From contig CAJUFO010000008.1 of the NCBI GenBank assembly GCA_910585615.1, positions 1-64,000 of the forward strand: a stretch of 64,000 nt of DNA, read 5' to 3'. Position numbers and translations under genes: made by a program. This DNA is from an uncultured Acetatifactor sp. Lineage in GTDB: Bacteria; Bacillota; Clostridia; Lachnospirales; Lachnospiraceae. The notes under the pieces were generated by a model. The model did no database searches. It was given only the letters and a program-made list of their open reading frames with translations, and was not told where the DNA came from. Positions 46,720-54,891 of this stretch are shown here, one piece after another; positions within the stretch are counted from its first letter, which is position 1, and the number at the start of each line of letters is the position of its first letter.

Positions 46720-46800
46720 ATACTGTAGACCGCCAGGATTTACAGTGGTGTCCCCGGGAAAGTACCTGGCTGGCGGTCTGCAGTCGGGTCGCACTGCAAA
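46720..46800 (+). ncRNA. Structured 5' leader of unknown class
   Basis: GTAGACCGCCAG (46725-46736) pairs with CTGGCGGTCTGC (46770-46781) in a 12-bp stem with one G-T wobble. CCGGG and CCTGG (46755-46759 with 46765-46769) can form a small inner hairpin, and GCAGT/ACTGC (46780-46784 with 46793-46797) a second hairpin that competes with the end of the first stem. That is the pattern of a switch, but I recognise no known riboswitch consensus. The rest of 46528-46869 holds divergent promoters and AT-rich DNA. Confidence 0.4.
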
Positions 46801-46869
46801 TTTAACCGGTGCGCAGTATAAAATACAGGCGGCAAGATGATGCCTGCACACAGGAAAGGTGGACTAGCC

Positions 46870-47622
46870 ATGCCGGTAATGGATGAATTCAGAGAAGAGC
46901 GGGAAGCGCTGAAGCACGGTACCCCGAAACAGAAGTTCCGATATTTCCTCGACTACTATAAATGGCATGTGGTGGCAGCGGTGGCGATCATCGTCTTCGC
47001 CGCCTCCATGATTTACAATATGGCGACCAGGAAGGAGATGGCATTCTCCGTCTCCCTGGTCAATGCCTTCGACATCGGCACCGGGGAGGAGCAACTGGCC
47101 TCCTTCGCCGAATACGCAGGCATCGACACAGAGGAGTTCGATGTCATGGCCGATTCCAGCATGCAGATAGATTACACCTCCACGGACCAGAACACCGCCG
47201 CCTCCCTCCAGAAGCTGATGGTGCTGGTGGCGGCGGGGGAAATCGATGCCCTCCTGTCGGACGAGGCCGTCATAGAGCAGTACGCCTATAGCGAAACCTT
47301 CTACGACCTCAGGGAGGTGCTTACAGCCCAGCAGCTGGAGGCATATGAGCCCTATTTCTTCTACATGGATCAGGCTGTGGCGGAGGCTATCAGCGAAGCC
47401 CAGATGGATCCGGATTATGACTCCAATGCCATGCCGGAGCGCCCGGATCCCAGAAAACCGGAAGCCATGGAGCAGCCCGTTCCCGTGGGCATCTGCCTGG
47501 GAGAGGCAAAGGCCCTGAATGAGACCTATGTCTTCCTGGGCGGGGAAGGCATCCTGGCAGTACCCGCCACCAGCCCCCATCTGGAGACAGTGTCCCAGTA
47601 TGTGGACTTCCTCCTACAATAG
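46870..47622 (+). CDS. Membrane-anchored protein of unknown function
   Basis: The 250-residue protein has a short cytoplasmic N terminus rich in charged residues, one membrane helix (about residues 34-54, HVVAAVAIIVFAASMIYNM) and a large outer domain. The outer domain has an FDIGTGEEQLASFAEYAG start and an EIDALLSDEAVIEQYAYS helix, which recalls solute-binding-protein-like folds, but I cannot name the family. The ATG at 46870 has a GGAAAGGTGG site. It is alone behind the structured leader and has its own terminator. Confidence 0.75.
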   Translation: MPVMDEFREEREALKHGTPKQKFRYFLDYYKWHVVAAVAIIVFAASMIYNMATRKEMAFSVSLVNAFDIGTGEEQLASFAEYAGIDTEEFDVMADSSMQIDYTSTDQNTAASLQKLMVLVAAGEIDALLSDEAVIEQYAYSETFYDLREVLTAQQLEAYEPYFFYMDQAVAEAISEAQMDPDYDSNAMPERPDPRKPEAMEQPVPVGICLGEAKALNETYVFLGGEGILAVPATSPHLETVSQYVDFLLQ

Positions 47623-47629
47623 CCCTTAG

Positions 47630-47659
47630 ACAATAGAATCCTCCCTTGGATTCTATTGT
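47630..47659. repeat. Perfect hairpin after the membrane-anchored protein gene
   Basis: ACAATAGAATCC (47630-47641) and GGATTCTATTGT (47648-47659) form a 12-bp perfect stem with a 6-base loop and no T tract. It may protect the 3' end of the message. Confidence 0.5.
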
Positions 47660-47709
47660 AGCCTATTGTAGCCCTTTGACCATGCAGCCACTCCCCTCAA
47701 AGACAGATC

Positions 47710-47743
47710 AGGACAGCCATCGTAGAGACCGGCTGTCCTTTTT
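47710..47743 (+). terminator. Terminator between convergent genes
   Basis: AGGACAGCC (47710-47718) pairs with GGCTGTCCT (47731-47739) and is followed by four more T. It ends the plus-strand transcript before gatB, which converges. Confidence 0.85.
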
Positions 47744-47766
47744 CATGTCAAGCTATATGGTGCCTT

Positions 47767-49230
47767 CTAAGACAGCAGCTCTCGAAGCAGCGCTTCCACG
47801 GTGACCGGATCCGCCTTGCCCTTCATAGCCTTCATGGTCTGGCCCACCAGGAAGCCTATGGCCCTGCCCTTTCCGCCCCGATAGTCCTGGACGGACTTAG
47901 GGTTGGCGGCGATGACCTCCTCCACCACCCTGCGCAGTGCATCCGTGTCGCTGACCATCTTCAGCCCCTTCTCCTCCACATACGCCTCCGGGTCTATGTC
48001 CTGTTCGAACATCAGCTCAAAGACCTCCTTGGCCACGGTGGAGTTGACGGCCTTACTCTCAGCCAGGGCGATGAGCTTTGCCAGGTGCTCCGGGGAGAAG
48101 CGGATGTCCTCCGGATCCAGTTCCCTCTCTTTTAACAGCCGCAGGGTCTCCACCATGAGCCAGTTGGACACCTTTTTGGGCTGGGCCCCCAGGGCCACGG
48201 TGGCCTCGAAGATGTCCGCCATAGATTTGGAACCGGTGATGATCTCAATGTCGTAGTCCGGGATGCCGTACTCGGCCTTATACCTATCCATCTTTTCCGT
48301 GCGGAATTCCGGCTGTCTGGCGCGGATCTCCTCCAGGAAGGCGTCATCGATGCTCACGGGCACCAGGTCGGGATCCGGGAAGTAGCGGTAGTCCTGGGCG
48401 TCCTCCTTGGAGCGCATGGCGTAGGATGTACCTTTCAAATCGTCCCAGCGCCTGGTCTCCTGCACCACGGCTTTCCCGGATTCCAGCAGGTCTATCTGGC
48501 GGTTCCTCTCTCCCTCTATGGCCCTGGCTATGGCATGGAAGGAGTTCAGGTTCTTCATCTCGGTGCGGGTGCCGTAATGGGCTGAACCCAGCTCCCGGAC
48601 GGACAGGTTCACATCCGCCCGCATGGAGCCCTCCTGGAGCTTGCAGTCGCTGGCTCCCAGGTATTGGATGATGAGGCGCAGCTTTTCCAGGTAGGAGATG
48701 ACCTCTTCCGCGCTCCTCATGTCCGGCTCGGACACGATTTCGATCAGGGGCACGCCGGAGCGGTTGTAGTCCACCAGGGTGCAGTCCTCCCACTCGTCAT
48801 GAATCAGCTTCCCGGCGTCCTCCTCCATGTGGATTTCATGGATACCTATGCGCTTCTTCCCGGGCGTAGAGGCTTTTTCGCCCTCCAATCCCTCCTCCAC
48901 GTCTATCTCCACATAGCCGTCCCGGCAAATGGGGAGATAGAGCTGGGAAATCTGGTAGTTCTGGGGGTTGTCGGGGTAAAAGTAGTTCTTCCTGTCGAAC
49001 TTGCAGTATCTTGTGATCTGGCAGTTGGTGGCCAGCCCCACCGCCACCGCGTGCTCCAGCACTTTCCGGTTGAGCACGGGCAGGGAGCCGGGCATGCCTG
49101 TACACACCGGGCAGGTATGGGAATTGGGCTTGCCGCCGAACGCCGTGGAGCATCCGCAGAAAATCTTGGTCTTGGTGGCAAGCTCCACATGTACCTCCAA
49201 GCCGATGACAGTTTCGTAATCTTTCGCCAT
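47767..49230 (-). CDS. gatB: Asp/Glu-tRNA amidotransferase subunit B
   Basis: The 487-residue subunit has the N-terminal kinase-like core (YETVIGLEVHVELATKTKIF), the zinc motif with CGCSTAFGGKPNSHTCPVC, and the C-terminal YqeY-like tRNA tail. It phosphorylates the misacylated Glu-tRNA(Gln) or Asp-tRNA(Asn) so that GatA-derived ammonia can amidate it. It is the last gene of gatC-gatA-gatB, 45 bases after gatA. Confidence 0.97.
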   Translation of the reverse strand: MAKDYETVIGLEVHVELATKTKIFCGCSTAFGGKPNSHTCPVCTGMPGSLPVLNRKVLEHAVAVGLATNCQITRYCKFDRKNYFYPDNPQNYQISQLYLPICRDGYVEIDVEEGLEGEKASTPGKKRIGIHEIHMEEDAGKLIHDEWEDCTLVDYNRSGVPLIEIVSEPDMRSAEEVISYLEKLRLIIQYLGASDCKLQEGSMRADVNLSVRELGSAHYGTRTEMKNLNSFHAIARAIEGERNRQIDLLESGKAVVQETRRWDDLKGTSYAMRSKEDAQDYRYFPDPDLVPVSIDDAFLEEIRARQPEFRTEKMDRYKAEYGIPDYDIEIITGSKSMADIFEATVALGAQPKKVSNWLMVETLRLLKERELDPEDIRFSPEHLAKLIALAESKAVNSTVAKEVFELMFEQDIDPEAYVEEKGLKMVSDTDALRRVVEEVIAANPKSVQDYRGGKGRAIGFLVGQTMKAMKGKADPVTVEALLRELLS

Positions 49231-49275
49231 TGCCGTCCCTCCTTCTTCCGGTTCAGCAGCCGTCCGTCTGGTGCC

Positions 49276-50805
49276 TCACCCCTGTCCGTCCTTTCTGAAC
49301 TGCTCATAGCTGTACGCCGCCCGCAGTATCTTCTCCTCCTGGAAGCAGTCGCCGATCAGCTGCAGACCGATGGGCAGGCCATTCCCGTCCTCGCCGCAGG
49401 GGACGCTGATGGCGGGCAGCCCCGCCAGGTTCACGGATATGGTGTAGATATCCCCCAGGTACATCTTCAACGGGTCGTCCAGGCTCTCACCCAGTCTGGG
49501 CGCGGTGGTGGGCGCTACAGGCCCCAGGATGCAGTCATATCGGGCGTAGGCTCTGTCGAAGGCCTTTTTTATCATGGCCTTCACCTGCAGGGCTTTCAGG
49601 TAATAGGCATCATAATAACCGGAGCTTAATACAAAGCTGCCCAGCATGATGCGGCGCTTCACCTCCGGGCCGAAGCCTTCGGAACGGGTCTGCTTGTACA
49701 TCCGGTGCAGCTCCTGCGCATCGTTGGCCCGGTAGCCGTACTTGATTCCATCGAAGCGCTCCAGGTTGGAGCTGGCCTCCGCCGCGGCGATGGTGTAATA
49801 GGCGGGGATGGCGTATTCCACCAGGCTTAAGTCGAACTCCTCCACCAGAGCGCCCTTCCCGCGAAGAAGCTCCGCCGCCGCCATGACGCTGTGCCGCACA
49901 TCCTCCGAAAGCCCGGGGCCGAAATAGTCCCTGGGGATGCCGATCCGCATGCCCGCCACATCCTTTTTCAGGGCGGAGGTAAAGTTGGTGTCCTTCCTAT
50001 AGAGATAGGTGGAGTCCCTTCTGTCCGGCACGATGCCTTCGGGGCTCCCTCCGCCCTCCCCGGACATATCCCGGGAAACGGCTTCCCCCTGCCCCGGGCG
50101 CGGTCCCGCCCCCGCAAGTATCTCCAGCGCCGCGGCGCAGTCCTCCACCGTCCGGCCCAGTGGCCCTATCTGATCCAGGGAGGAGCCGTAGGCCACCAGA
50201 CCAAAGCGGGACACGGTGCCGTAGGTGGGCTTCATGCCCACCACGCCGCAGTGGGAGGCGGGCTGCCTGATGGAGCCGCCGGTGTCGGAGCCTACTGCGA
50301 AGAAGCACTCCCCCGCCGCCACTGCCGCCGCGGAGCCGCCGGAGGAGCCGCCGGGCACATGCTCCGTATTCCGTGGGTTGCGGGTGGCACCGTAGGCCGA
50401 GGTCTCCGTGGTGGAGCCCATGGCGAATTCGTCCATGTTGGTCTTGCCGATGACCACCGCCCCGGCCCGCTCCAGGTTCCGGAGCGCCTCCGCCGTATAG
50501 GTGGGAACGAAATTCCCCAGCATCCGGGAGGCGCAGGTGGTCGGCATCCCCGCCGTGCACAGATTGTCCTTGACGGCCACGGGGACTCCCGCCAGGGGGC
50601 CTGCCAGCTCTCCCGCCTGGATGCGCCGCTGGGCTTCCACAGCCCGCTCCAGGGCCTTTTCCTTATCAATCGTAATGTAGCAGTGCAGCTCGTCCTCCTT
50701 CTCCTCTATCCGGCGAAGGACCGCCTCCATGGCCTCTACGGCCGTAGCCTTTCCCGCCTGGATGGCGGCTCCCAGTTCCACTGCTGAAAGAGTTAAAAGT
50801 TCCAT
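49276..50805 (-). CDS. gatA: Asp/Glu-tRNA amidotransferase subunit A, with insertion
   Basis: The 509-residue amidase has the catalytic triad lysine in PVAVKDNLCT, the serine in GSDTGGSIRQPA and the family GGSSGGSAAAVAAGE segment. It frees ammonia from glutamine. Between LEILAGA and KKDVAGMRIGIPRDYF, about 40 residues rich in Gly, Arg and Ser (residues 233-275) are longer than the usual loop, where most enzymes have about 15. The ATG at 50805 has GAGGTGG. The frame is intact, so the insertion is probably tolerated. Confidence 0.95.
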   Translation of the reverse strand: MELLTLSAVELGAAIQAGKATAVEAMEAVLRRIEEKEDELHCYITIDKEKALERAVEAQRRIQAGELAGPLAGVPVAVKDNLCTAGMPTTCASRMLGNFVPTYTAEALRNLERAGAVVIGKTNMDEFAMGSTTETSAYGATRNPRNTEHVPGGSSGGSAAAVAAGECFFAVGSDTGGSIRQPASHCGVVGMKPTYGTVSRFGLVAYGSSLDQIGPLGRTVEDCAAALEILAGAGPRPGQGEAVSRDMSGEGGGSPEGIVPDRRDSTYLYRKDTNFTSALKKDVAGMRIGIPRDYFGPGLSEDVRHSVMAAAELLRGKGALVEEFDLSLVEYAIPAYYTIAAAEASSNLERFDGIKYGYRANDAQELHRMYKQTRSEGFGPEVKRRIMLGSFVLSSGYYDAYYLKALQVKAMIKKAFDRAYARYDCILGPVAPTTAPRLGESLDDPLKMYLGDIYTISVNLAGLPAISVPCGEDGNGLPIGLQLIGDCFQEEKILRAAYSYEQFRKDGQG

Positions 50806-50833
50806 ATTCCACCTCGTTTCCTGCCCTGATCCG

Positions 50834-51130
50834 TCAATGGGACATGACATTGGGCACCGCGAACATGTCGCCCTTCCTGGCGGGGGCGTTGCGCAGCATC
50901 TCTTCGCTGCCGTCGCCGCCTGTGACCTCGTCCTCCCGGAACACGTTCTCCACTGCGAAGGCATGGGACATGGGCTCCACCCCTGTGGTGTCCAGCTCAT
51001 TGAGCTTGTCGATATAGTCCAGCATCCTGCCAATGTCCTTCTTCGCCTGTTCCCGCTCCTCCTCGGAGAGCAAGAGTTTGGCCAGGATTCCCACGTATTC
51101 TATGGTCTCATCGCTTATGATATTCGCCAT
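50834..51130 (-). CDS. gatC: Asp/Glu-tRNA amidotransferase subunit C
   Basis: The 98-residue subunit shows the GatC start (ISDETIEYVGILAKLLLSEEE) and the C-terminal VFREDEVTG. It holds GatA and GatB together. It precedes gatA by 28 bases and follows aspS, from which a copy of the structured repeat separates it. Confidence 0.95.
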   Translation of the reverse strand: MANIISDETIEYVGILAKLLLSEEEREQAKKDIGRMLDYIDKLNELDTTGVEPMSHAFAVENVFREDEVTGGDGSEEMLRNAPARKGDMFAVPNVMSH

Positions 51131-51155
51131 AACATCTCCTCTTCCTTATAATACT

Positions 51156-51301
51156 GTGCAAGTCCGGAAGAATACACAAGCGAAGCATCTTCGCTTGTGT
51201 ATTCTTCCATGCGAGAACGGATTGCAAAGCGAACTCGTTCGCTTGCAATCCTAGAAGTTCTTAGCCTACGTCTTTTGTAGGCTTAGAACTTCTTCTCACA
51301 T
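51156..51301 (-). repeat. Structured dispersed repeat, copy C
   Basis: The first hairpin has 20 perfect pairs (51166-51185 with 51189-51208) but a different sequence beyond the first eight pairs than copies A and D. The middle arm is GGATTGCAA/TTGCAATCC (51219-51227 with 51243-51251) with GCGAA/TTCGC inside; the last arm is AGAAGTTCT/AGAACTTCT (51253-51261 with 51285-51293) with AGCCTAC/GTAGGCT inside. The closing stem is ATGCGAGA/TCTCACAT. Its right end meets the aspS stop codon. Confidence 0.9.
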
Positions 51302-53052
51302 TAGTCACGCACCTTTATGTGCACCTCCCGCAGCTGCTGCTCGGTGACCTCGCCGGGGGCGCTGCACATCAGATCCTGGGCGGAACCACTCATGGGGAAG
51401 GCTATGACCTCCCGGATGTTCTCCTCTCCTCGCAGCAGCATCAGCATCCGGTCGATGCCAGGCGCCATGCCCGCGTGGGGCGGCGCGCCGAACTGGAAGG
51501 CCTGATAGAGAGCACCGAATTTCTTCTTCAGGGTCTTCTCGTCGTATCCCGCTATCTCAAAGGCCTTCACCATGACGTTCATGTCGTGGTTGCGCACGGC
51601 TCCGCTGGAGAGCTCCACGCCGTTGCACACGATGTCGTACTGGTAGGCCAGGATGTCCAGGGGATTTTGGGTCTCCAGGGCCTCCAGCCCGCCCTGGGGC
51701 ATGGAGAAGGGGTTGTGGGTGAAGCCGATCTCCTTTGTGTCCGGGTCGCGCTCATACATGGGGAAGTCGTTCACATAGCAGAACCGGAAGGCGTTCTCCT
51801 CCGTGAGTCCCAGCTTCTCCCCCAGCTCCAGGCGAATCTTCCCGGCGTAGTAGTTGGCCCGCTCTTCCTTGTCCGCGATGAAGAAGATGGTGTCCCCGGC
51901 CCGGAGGCCTGCCAGCTCCCGCAGCAGGTCTTTACGCTCCGCCGGGATGAACTTATCGATAGGCCCCTTATAGGAGAAATCCTCCGCCACCTCCAGGTAA
52001 CCCAGCCCTGCCATCCCTAAGGAGACTGCGAACTGCAGGAGCTTCTCGTGGAAGCCCTTGCTCATCCCGGTCTGCACCTTGATGGCCCGCACCGTCCTGC
52101 CCAGGAAGGGCTTGAAGGTGCACGCCTGGAAGAATTCCGTCACATCCAGAATCCGCAGGGGGTTGCGCAGGTCCGGTTTGTCCGTGCCGAACTCCACCAT
52201 GGCCTGTCTATAGCTGATTACCGGGTAGGGGGCCTGGGTCACCGCCGCGCCCTCCGGGGCGAATCTCTCGAAGACCGCTGAGAGCACTTCCTCCCCGGCC
52301 CGGAACACGTCCTCCTGGGTGGCGAAGCTCATTTCGAAGTCCAGCTGGTAGAACTCGCCGGGGGAGCGGTCGGCCCGGGCGTCCTCGTCTCGGAAGCAGG
52401 GGGCTATCTGGAAATACCTGTCGATGCCGGACACCATCAGCAGCTGCTTGTACTGCTGGGGGGCCTGGGGCAGGGCGTAGAACTTCCCCTTGTATTTACG
52501 GGAGGGGACGATATAGTCCCTGGCACCCTCCGGGGACGAGGCGCTGAGGATGGGGGTCTGTATCTCCACGAAGCCCATCTGAGTCATCTTCTGCCTCAGG
52601 AAAGCGATCACCTCCGAACGGAATAAAATGTTGTCCCGGACCTTCGCGTTGCGCAGGTCCAGATAGCGGTAAATCAGGCGCACTTCCTCCCTGGTCTCCC
52701 TGGAGGTCATCACCTCAAAGGGGAGCTGGCGGTACACCTTGCCCAGGACCGTGATCTCCTTTGCCTCCAGCTCTATGGTCCCGGTGGGAAGTTTGGGGTT
52801 GTAGGTGTCTGCATCCCGCTTCTCCACGGGCCCCTGGATGCTGATGCAGGTCTCCTTGATCAGGCCCTTCAAAAGGCCCGGCCTGCGAATCACCACCTGG
52901 AGCACGCCGTACATGTCGCGCAGGTCGATGAAGGACACGCCTCCGTGGTCGCGGATGTTCTCGATCCATCCGGCCACACGGATGGTCTGTCCGATGTGCC
53001 GCTCTCCTATCTCTCCAACCGTAATGTCTCTGTAACAGTTCCTGTCTGTCAT
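51301..53052 (-). CDS. aspS: Aspartyl-tRNA synthetase
   Basis: The 583-residue class II synthetase has the OB anticodon domain (RVAGWIENIRDHGGVSFIDLRD), motif 2 around CFRDEDARADRSPGEFYQLD, the bacterial GAD insertion and motif 3 APPHAGMAPGIDRMLMLL. It starts at 53052 with an AAAGGAGCC site, downstream of a T-box leader. With gatCAB next in line the enzyme is probably non-discriminating, charging both tRNA(Asp) and tRNA(Asn); this is inference from context. Confidence 0.96.
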   Translation of the reverse strand: MTDRNCYRDITVGEIGERHIGQTIRVAGWIENIRDHGGVSFIDLRDMYGVLQVVIRRPGLLKGLIKETCISIQGPVEKRDADTYNPKLPTGTIELEAKEITVLGKVYRQLPFEVMTSRETREEVRLIYRYLDLRNAKVRDNILFRSEVIAFLRQKMTQMGFVEIQTPILSASSPEGARDYIVPSRKYKGKFYALPQAPQQYKQLLMVSGIDRYFQIAPCFRDEDARADRSPGEFYQLDFEMSFATQEDVFRAGEEVLSAVFERFAPEGAAVTQAPYPVISYRQAMVEFGTDKPDLRNPLRILDVTEFFQACTFKPFLGRTVRAIKVQTGMSKGFHEKLLQFAVSLGMAGLGYLEVAEDFSYKGPIDKFIPAERKDLLRELAGLRAGDTIFFIADKEERANYYAGKIRLELGEKLGLTEENAFRFCYVNDFPMYERDPDTKEIGFTHNPFSMPQGGLEALETQNPLDILAYQYDIVCNGVELSSGAVRNHDMNVMVKAFEIAGYDEKTLKKKFGALYQAFQFGAPPHAGMAPGIDRMLMLLRGEENIREVIAFPMSGSAQDLMCSAPGEVTEQQLREVHIKVRD

Positions 53053-53204
53053 AATGGCTCCTTTCCCTGGCTCTCCGGACGCCTCCACGGCGTCTAGCGC
53101 GACTTGCCCGGGGCCCCTCCCCGTCTCCTGCCAATCTGAGCCCTTTCCTCCGCTCAGCTCTCCCGGACTGCGGCATCCTGCTTTTGCCCCATAATCCGTT
53201 CTCG

Positions 53205-53510
53205 GGACGAAAAAAAGCCCCGGACACAGTTTCCTGCATCCGGGACGAATAATCCGTGTATATCGATTATCCGCGGTACCACCCGCTTTGAACAGCCGCG
53301 CCTTCCATCAAAGGCGTACCCGGCCATTCCACTCTTACACTTAACGCGTGCGACAACGTGCTGCCCTAGCGTAGGGAAATCAACACCCTGACGTTCAGAC
53401 AGCCTGCTCCGGAGTGTTCCCTGTAACGGTTCCCGCCGGCAGCGCTTTCAGTCGGTGACGCCGCCTTCCTGTTGCCTTTCCCGAAAAGAGTCTCCTTCAT
53501 GGCATTTTTT
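53205..53510 (-). ncRNA. T-box leader of aspS
   Basis: The conserved T-box core (minus-strand GGGTGGTACCGCG at 53273-53285) precedes a terminator hairpin with stem CCCGGA/TCCGGG (53217-53246) and seven T at 53210-53216. About 220 bases upstream contain stem I and the CUCCGGAG bulge region. A minus-strand AAC triplet at 53393-53395, in UGAACGUC, is a candidate specifier. Uncharged tRNA would stabilise the antiterminator and let aspS be made. The leader fills most of the 53053-53579 gap. Confidence 0.9.
53210..53246 (-). terminator. Regulated terminator of the T-box leader
   Basis: The GC-rich stem at 53217-53246 is followed by seven T on the minus strand. It overlaps the 3' side of the T-box and is the attenuator half of the switch. 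Confidence 0.85.
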
Positions 53511-53579
53511 GATATGACGTTATGCTACCACACTTTTTTGCGGTTTGCAAGCTTTTTTTCGGCAATCCACGGAAAGCCA

Positions 53580-54851
53580 TCAAATCCATCCCCAAAGGAT
53601 TGCCAGATATTCGCCGCAGAAATACATTCCTCTCAGGCTTATGAATGCCGCACCGTACCACAGGGGCCATGTCAGATTTTGCCTCTCCCGCAGTATCCTC
53701 CTCGTCAGAGACAGGATGGCACAGACGCACAGCACCAACGTGCCAAAGGAGGCCCTGTCCGGATAATGGGGCGAAAGGAAGAACGCCCCCCAAGAAAGCA
53801 GGGCGCAGAAAAGCACCAGGATAGTACGCCTGCCCGTATCCAGCTTCAGGACGCATTTGCTGACGAACAGCAGGGCCCCCAGCACCAGCAACACGGGGAA
53901 AAGGTATTCCATAGCTCCCTTGCCCTCCGCATAACTCCTCAAAAAAAGTTTCCACAGAGTTCCATACTGCTCCGCCTCTATCTGTGCGCTGCGCACAAAG
54001 TTGCCAGGCGCTGCGATGCACAGAATGCTGCCCGTCAGACAGGCCAGGCTGCCCAGCGCCATCCACGGCTTCAGCCCACGTCCTTCCCGTAATCCCAGAA
54101 AGATGACCACCAGACTCAGCACCCATACCGCCGGGCCCATGTTCTCGTTGCTCCAGCCCGCCAGAATGCCCAGGGGGACAATCCACAGCGTGATTCCAGA
54201 CAGCTGTTTCTGGGACATCGCTTCCATTTCGCCGCTGGCAGGCCTTTGGGCCGCAGGATTGCCGGGATTCTCGCCGTTATTAACGCCGGTTTCTCTGTCA
54301 CAGCCGACAGGGGAAGGCTTTTTGCTCTTTCCCCGCTTCACGGGGCCCGGCCAGAAGCTGCCCTCGTCAGGCAGTTCTCTTAGATAGCACCAGACGAACA
54401 GGAGTATGAACACCGTGATATACAGATAATTTGCCGCCCCCGCCTGCCAGAACATGCTCATGCGCCAGTTGGCGTTCAGGCCCAATACCATGCTGATGCC
54501 CGCAAAGAATGCGGGAAATCTGCGGTATTCCGACACAAGGCAGATCGTCCACCCCAACAGCAGCGTGAACAAAATGTTCAGCAAATCCGCCGCCAACTCT
54601 CCGGCCAGCAGCGTCAGCTGCAGAATGCCGTGGGTCATGCTCCTGCCGCCCCAGTTATTATAGTGCCATATCTGGCTTTTCACGATATCTGATATAGAAG
54701 CAATCGGCGTATCATCTGACAGCATAGTGGAATACCAGATGTCGTCCATCATGAACGGAATCGACCGATGGGTGACGAACATAACCAGGAGCAACAGCGC
54801 CATCATGCCTCCTGTCAATATCCACATGGTTTTCCGCCCTTTTTCCGTCAT
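53580..54851 (-). CDS. Polytopic membrane protein, possible glycosyltransferase-like
   Basis: The 423-residue protein has about ten membrane helices and an outer loop near the N terminus with MMDDIWYSTML and WHYNNWGGRSMTHGILQ, which resembles the DDxxY and WNGR motifs of DUF6056-type proteins related to GT-C glycosyltransferases. The central loop is rich in Lys, Pro and Gly. No activity is known for this group. The gene follows dapL after 40 bases on the same strand in the reverse order of transcription. Function not assigned. Confidence 0.7.
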   Translation of the reverse strand: MTEKGRKTMWILTGGMMALLLLVMFVTHRSIPFMMDDIWYSTMLSDDTPIASISDIVKSQIWHYNNWGGRSMTHGILQLTLLAGELAADLLNILFTLLLGWTICLVSEYRRFPAFFAGISMVLGLNANWRMSMFWQAGAANYLYITVFILLFVWCYLRELPDEGSFWPGPVKRGKSKKPSPVGCDRETGVNNGENPGNPAAQRPASGEMEAMSQKQLSGITLWIVPLGILAGWSNENMGPAVWVLSLVVIFLGLREGRGLKPWMALGSLACLTGSILCIAAPGNFVRSAQIEAEQYGTLWKLFLRSYAEGKGAMEYLFPVLLVLGALLFVSKCVLKLDTGRRTILVLFCALLSWGAFFLSPHYPDRASFGTLVLCVCAILSLTRRILRERQNLTWPLWYGAAFISLRGMYFCGEYLAILWGWI

Positions 54852-54891
54852 ATCGCAAAATTCCTCCTCATCGCCCTGGCTGTTGTCAATC

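Noticed and set aside
46720..46800. Cyclic-di-GMP, cobalamin, guanidine or THF riboswitch
   Set aside because: The leader is structured but none of the conserved core words of these classes is present.
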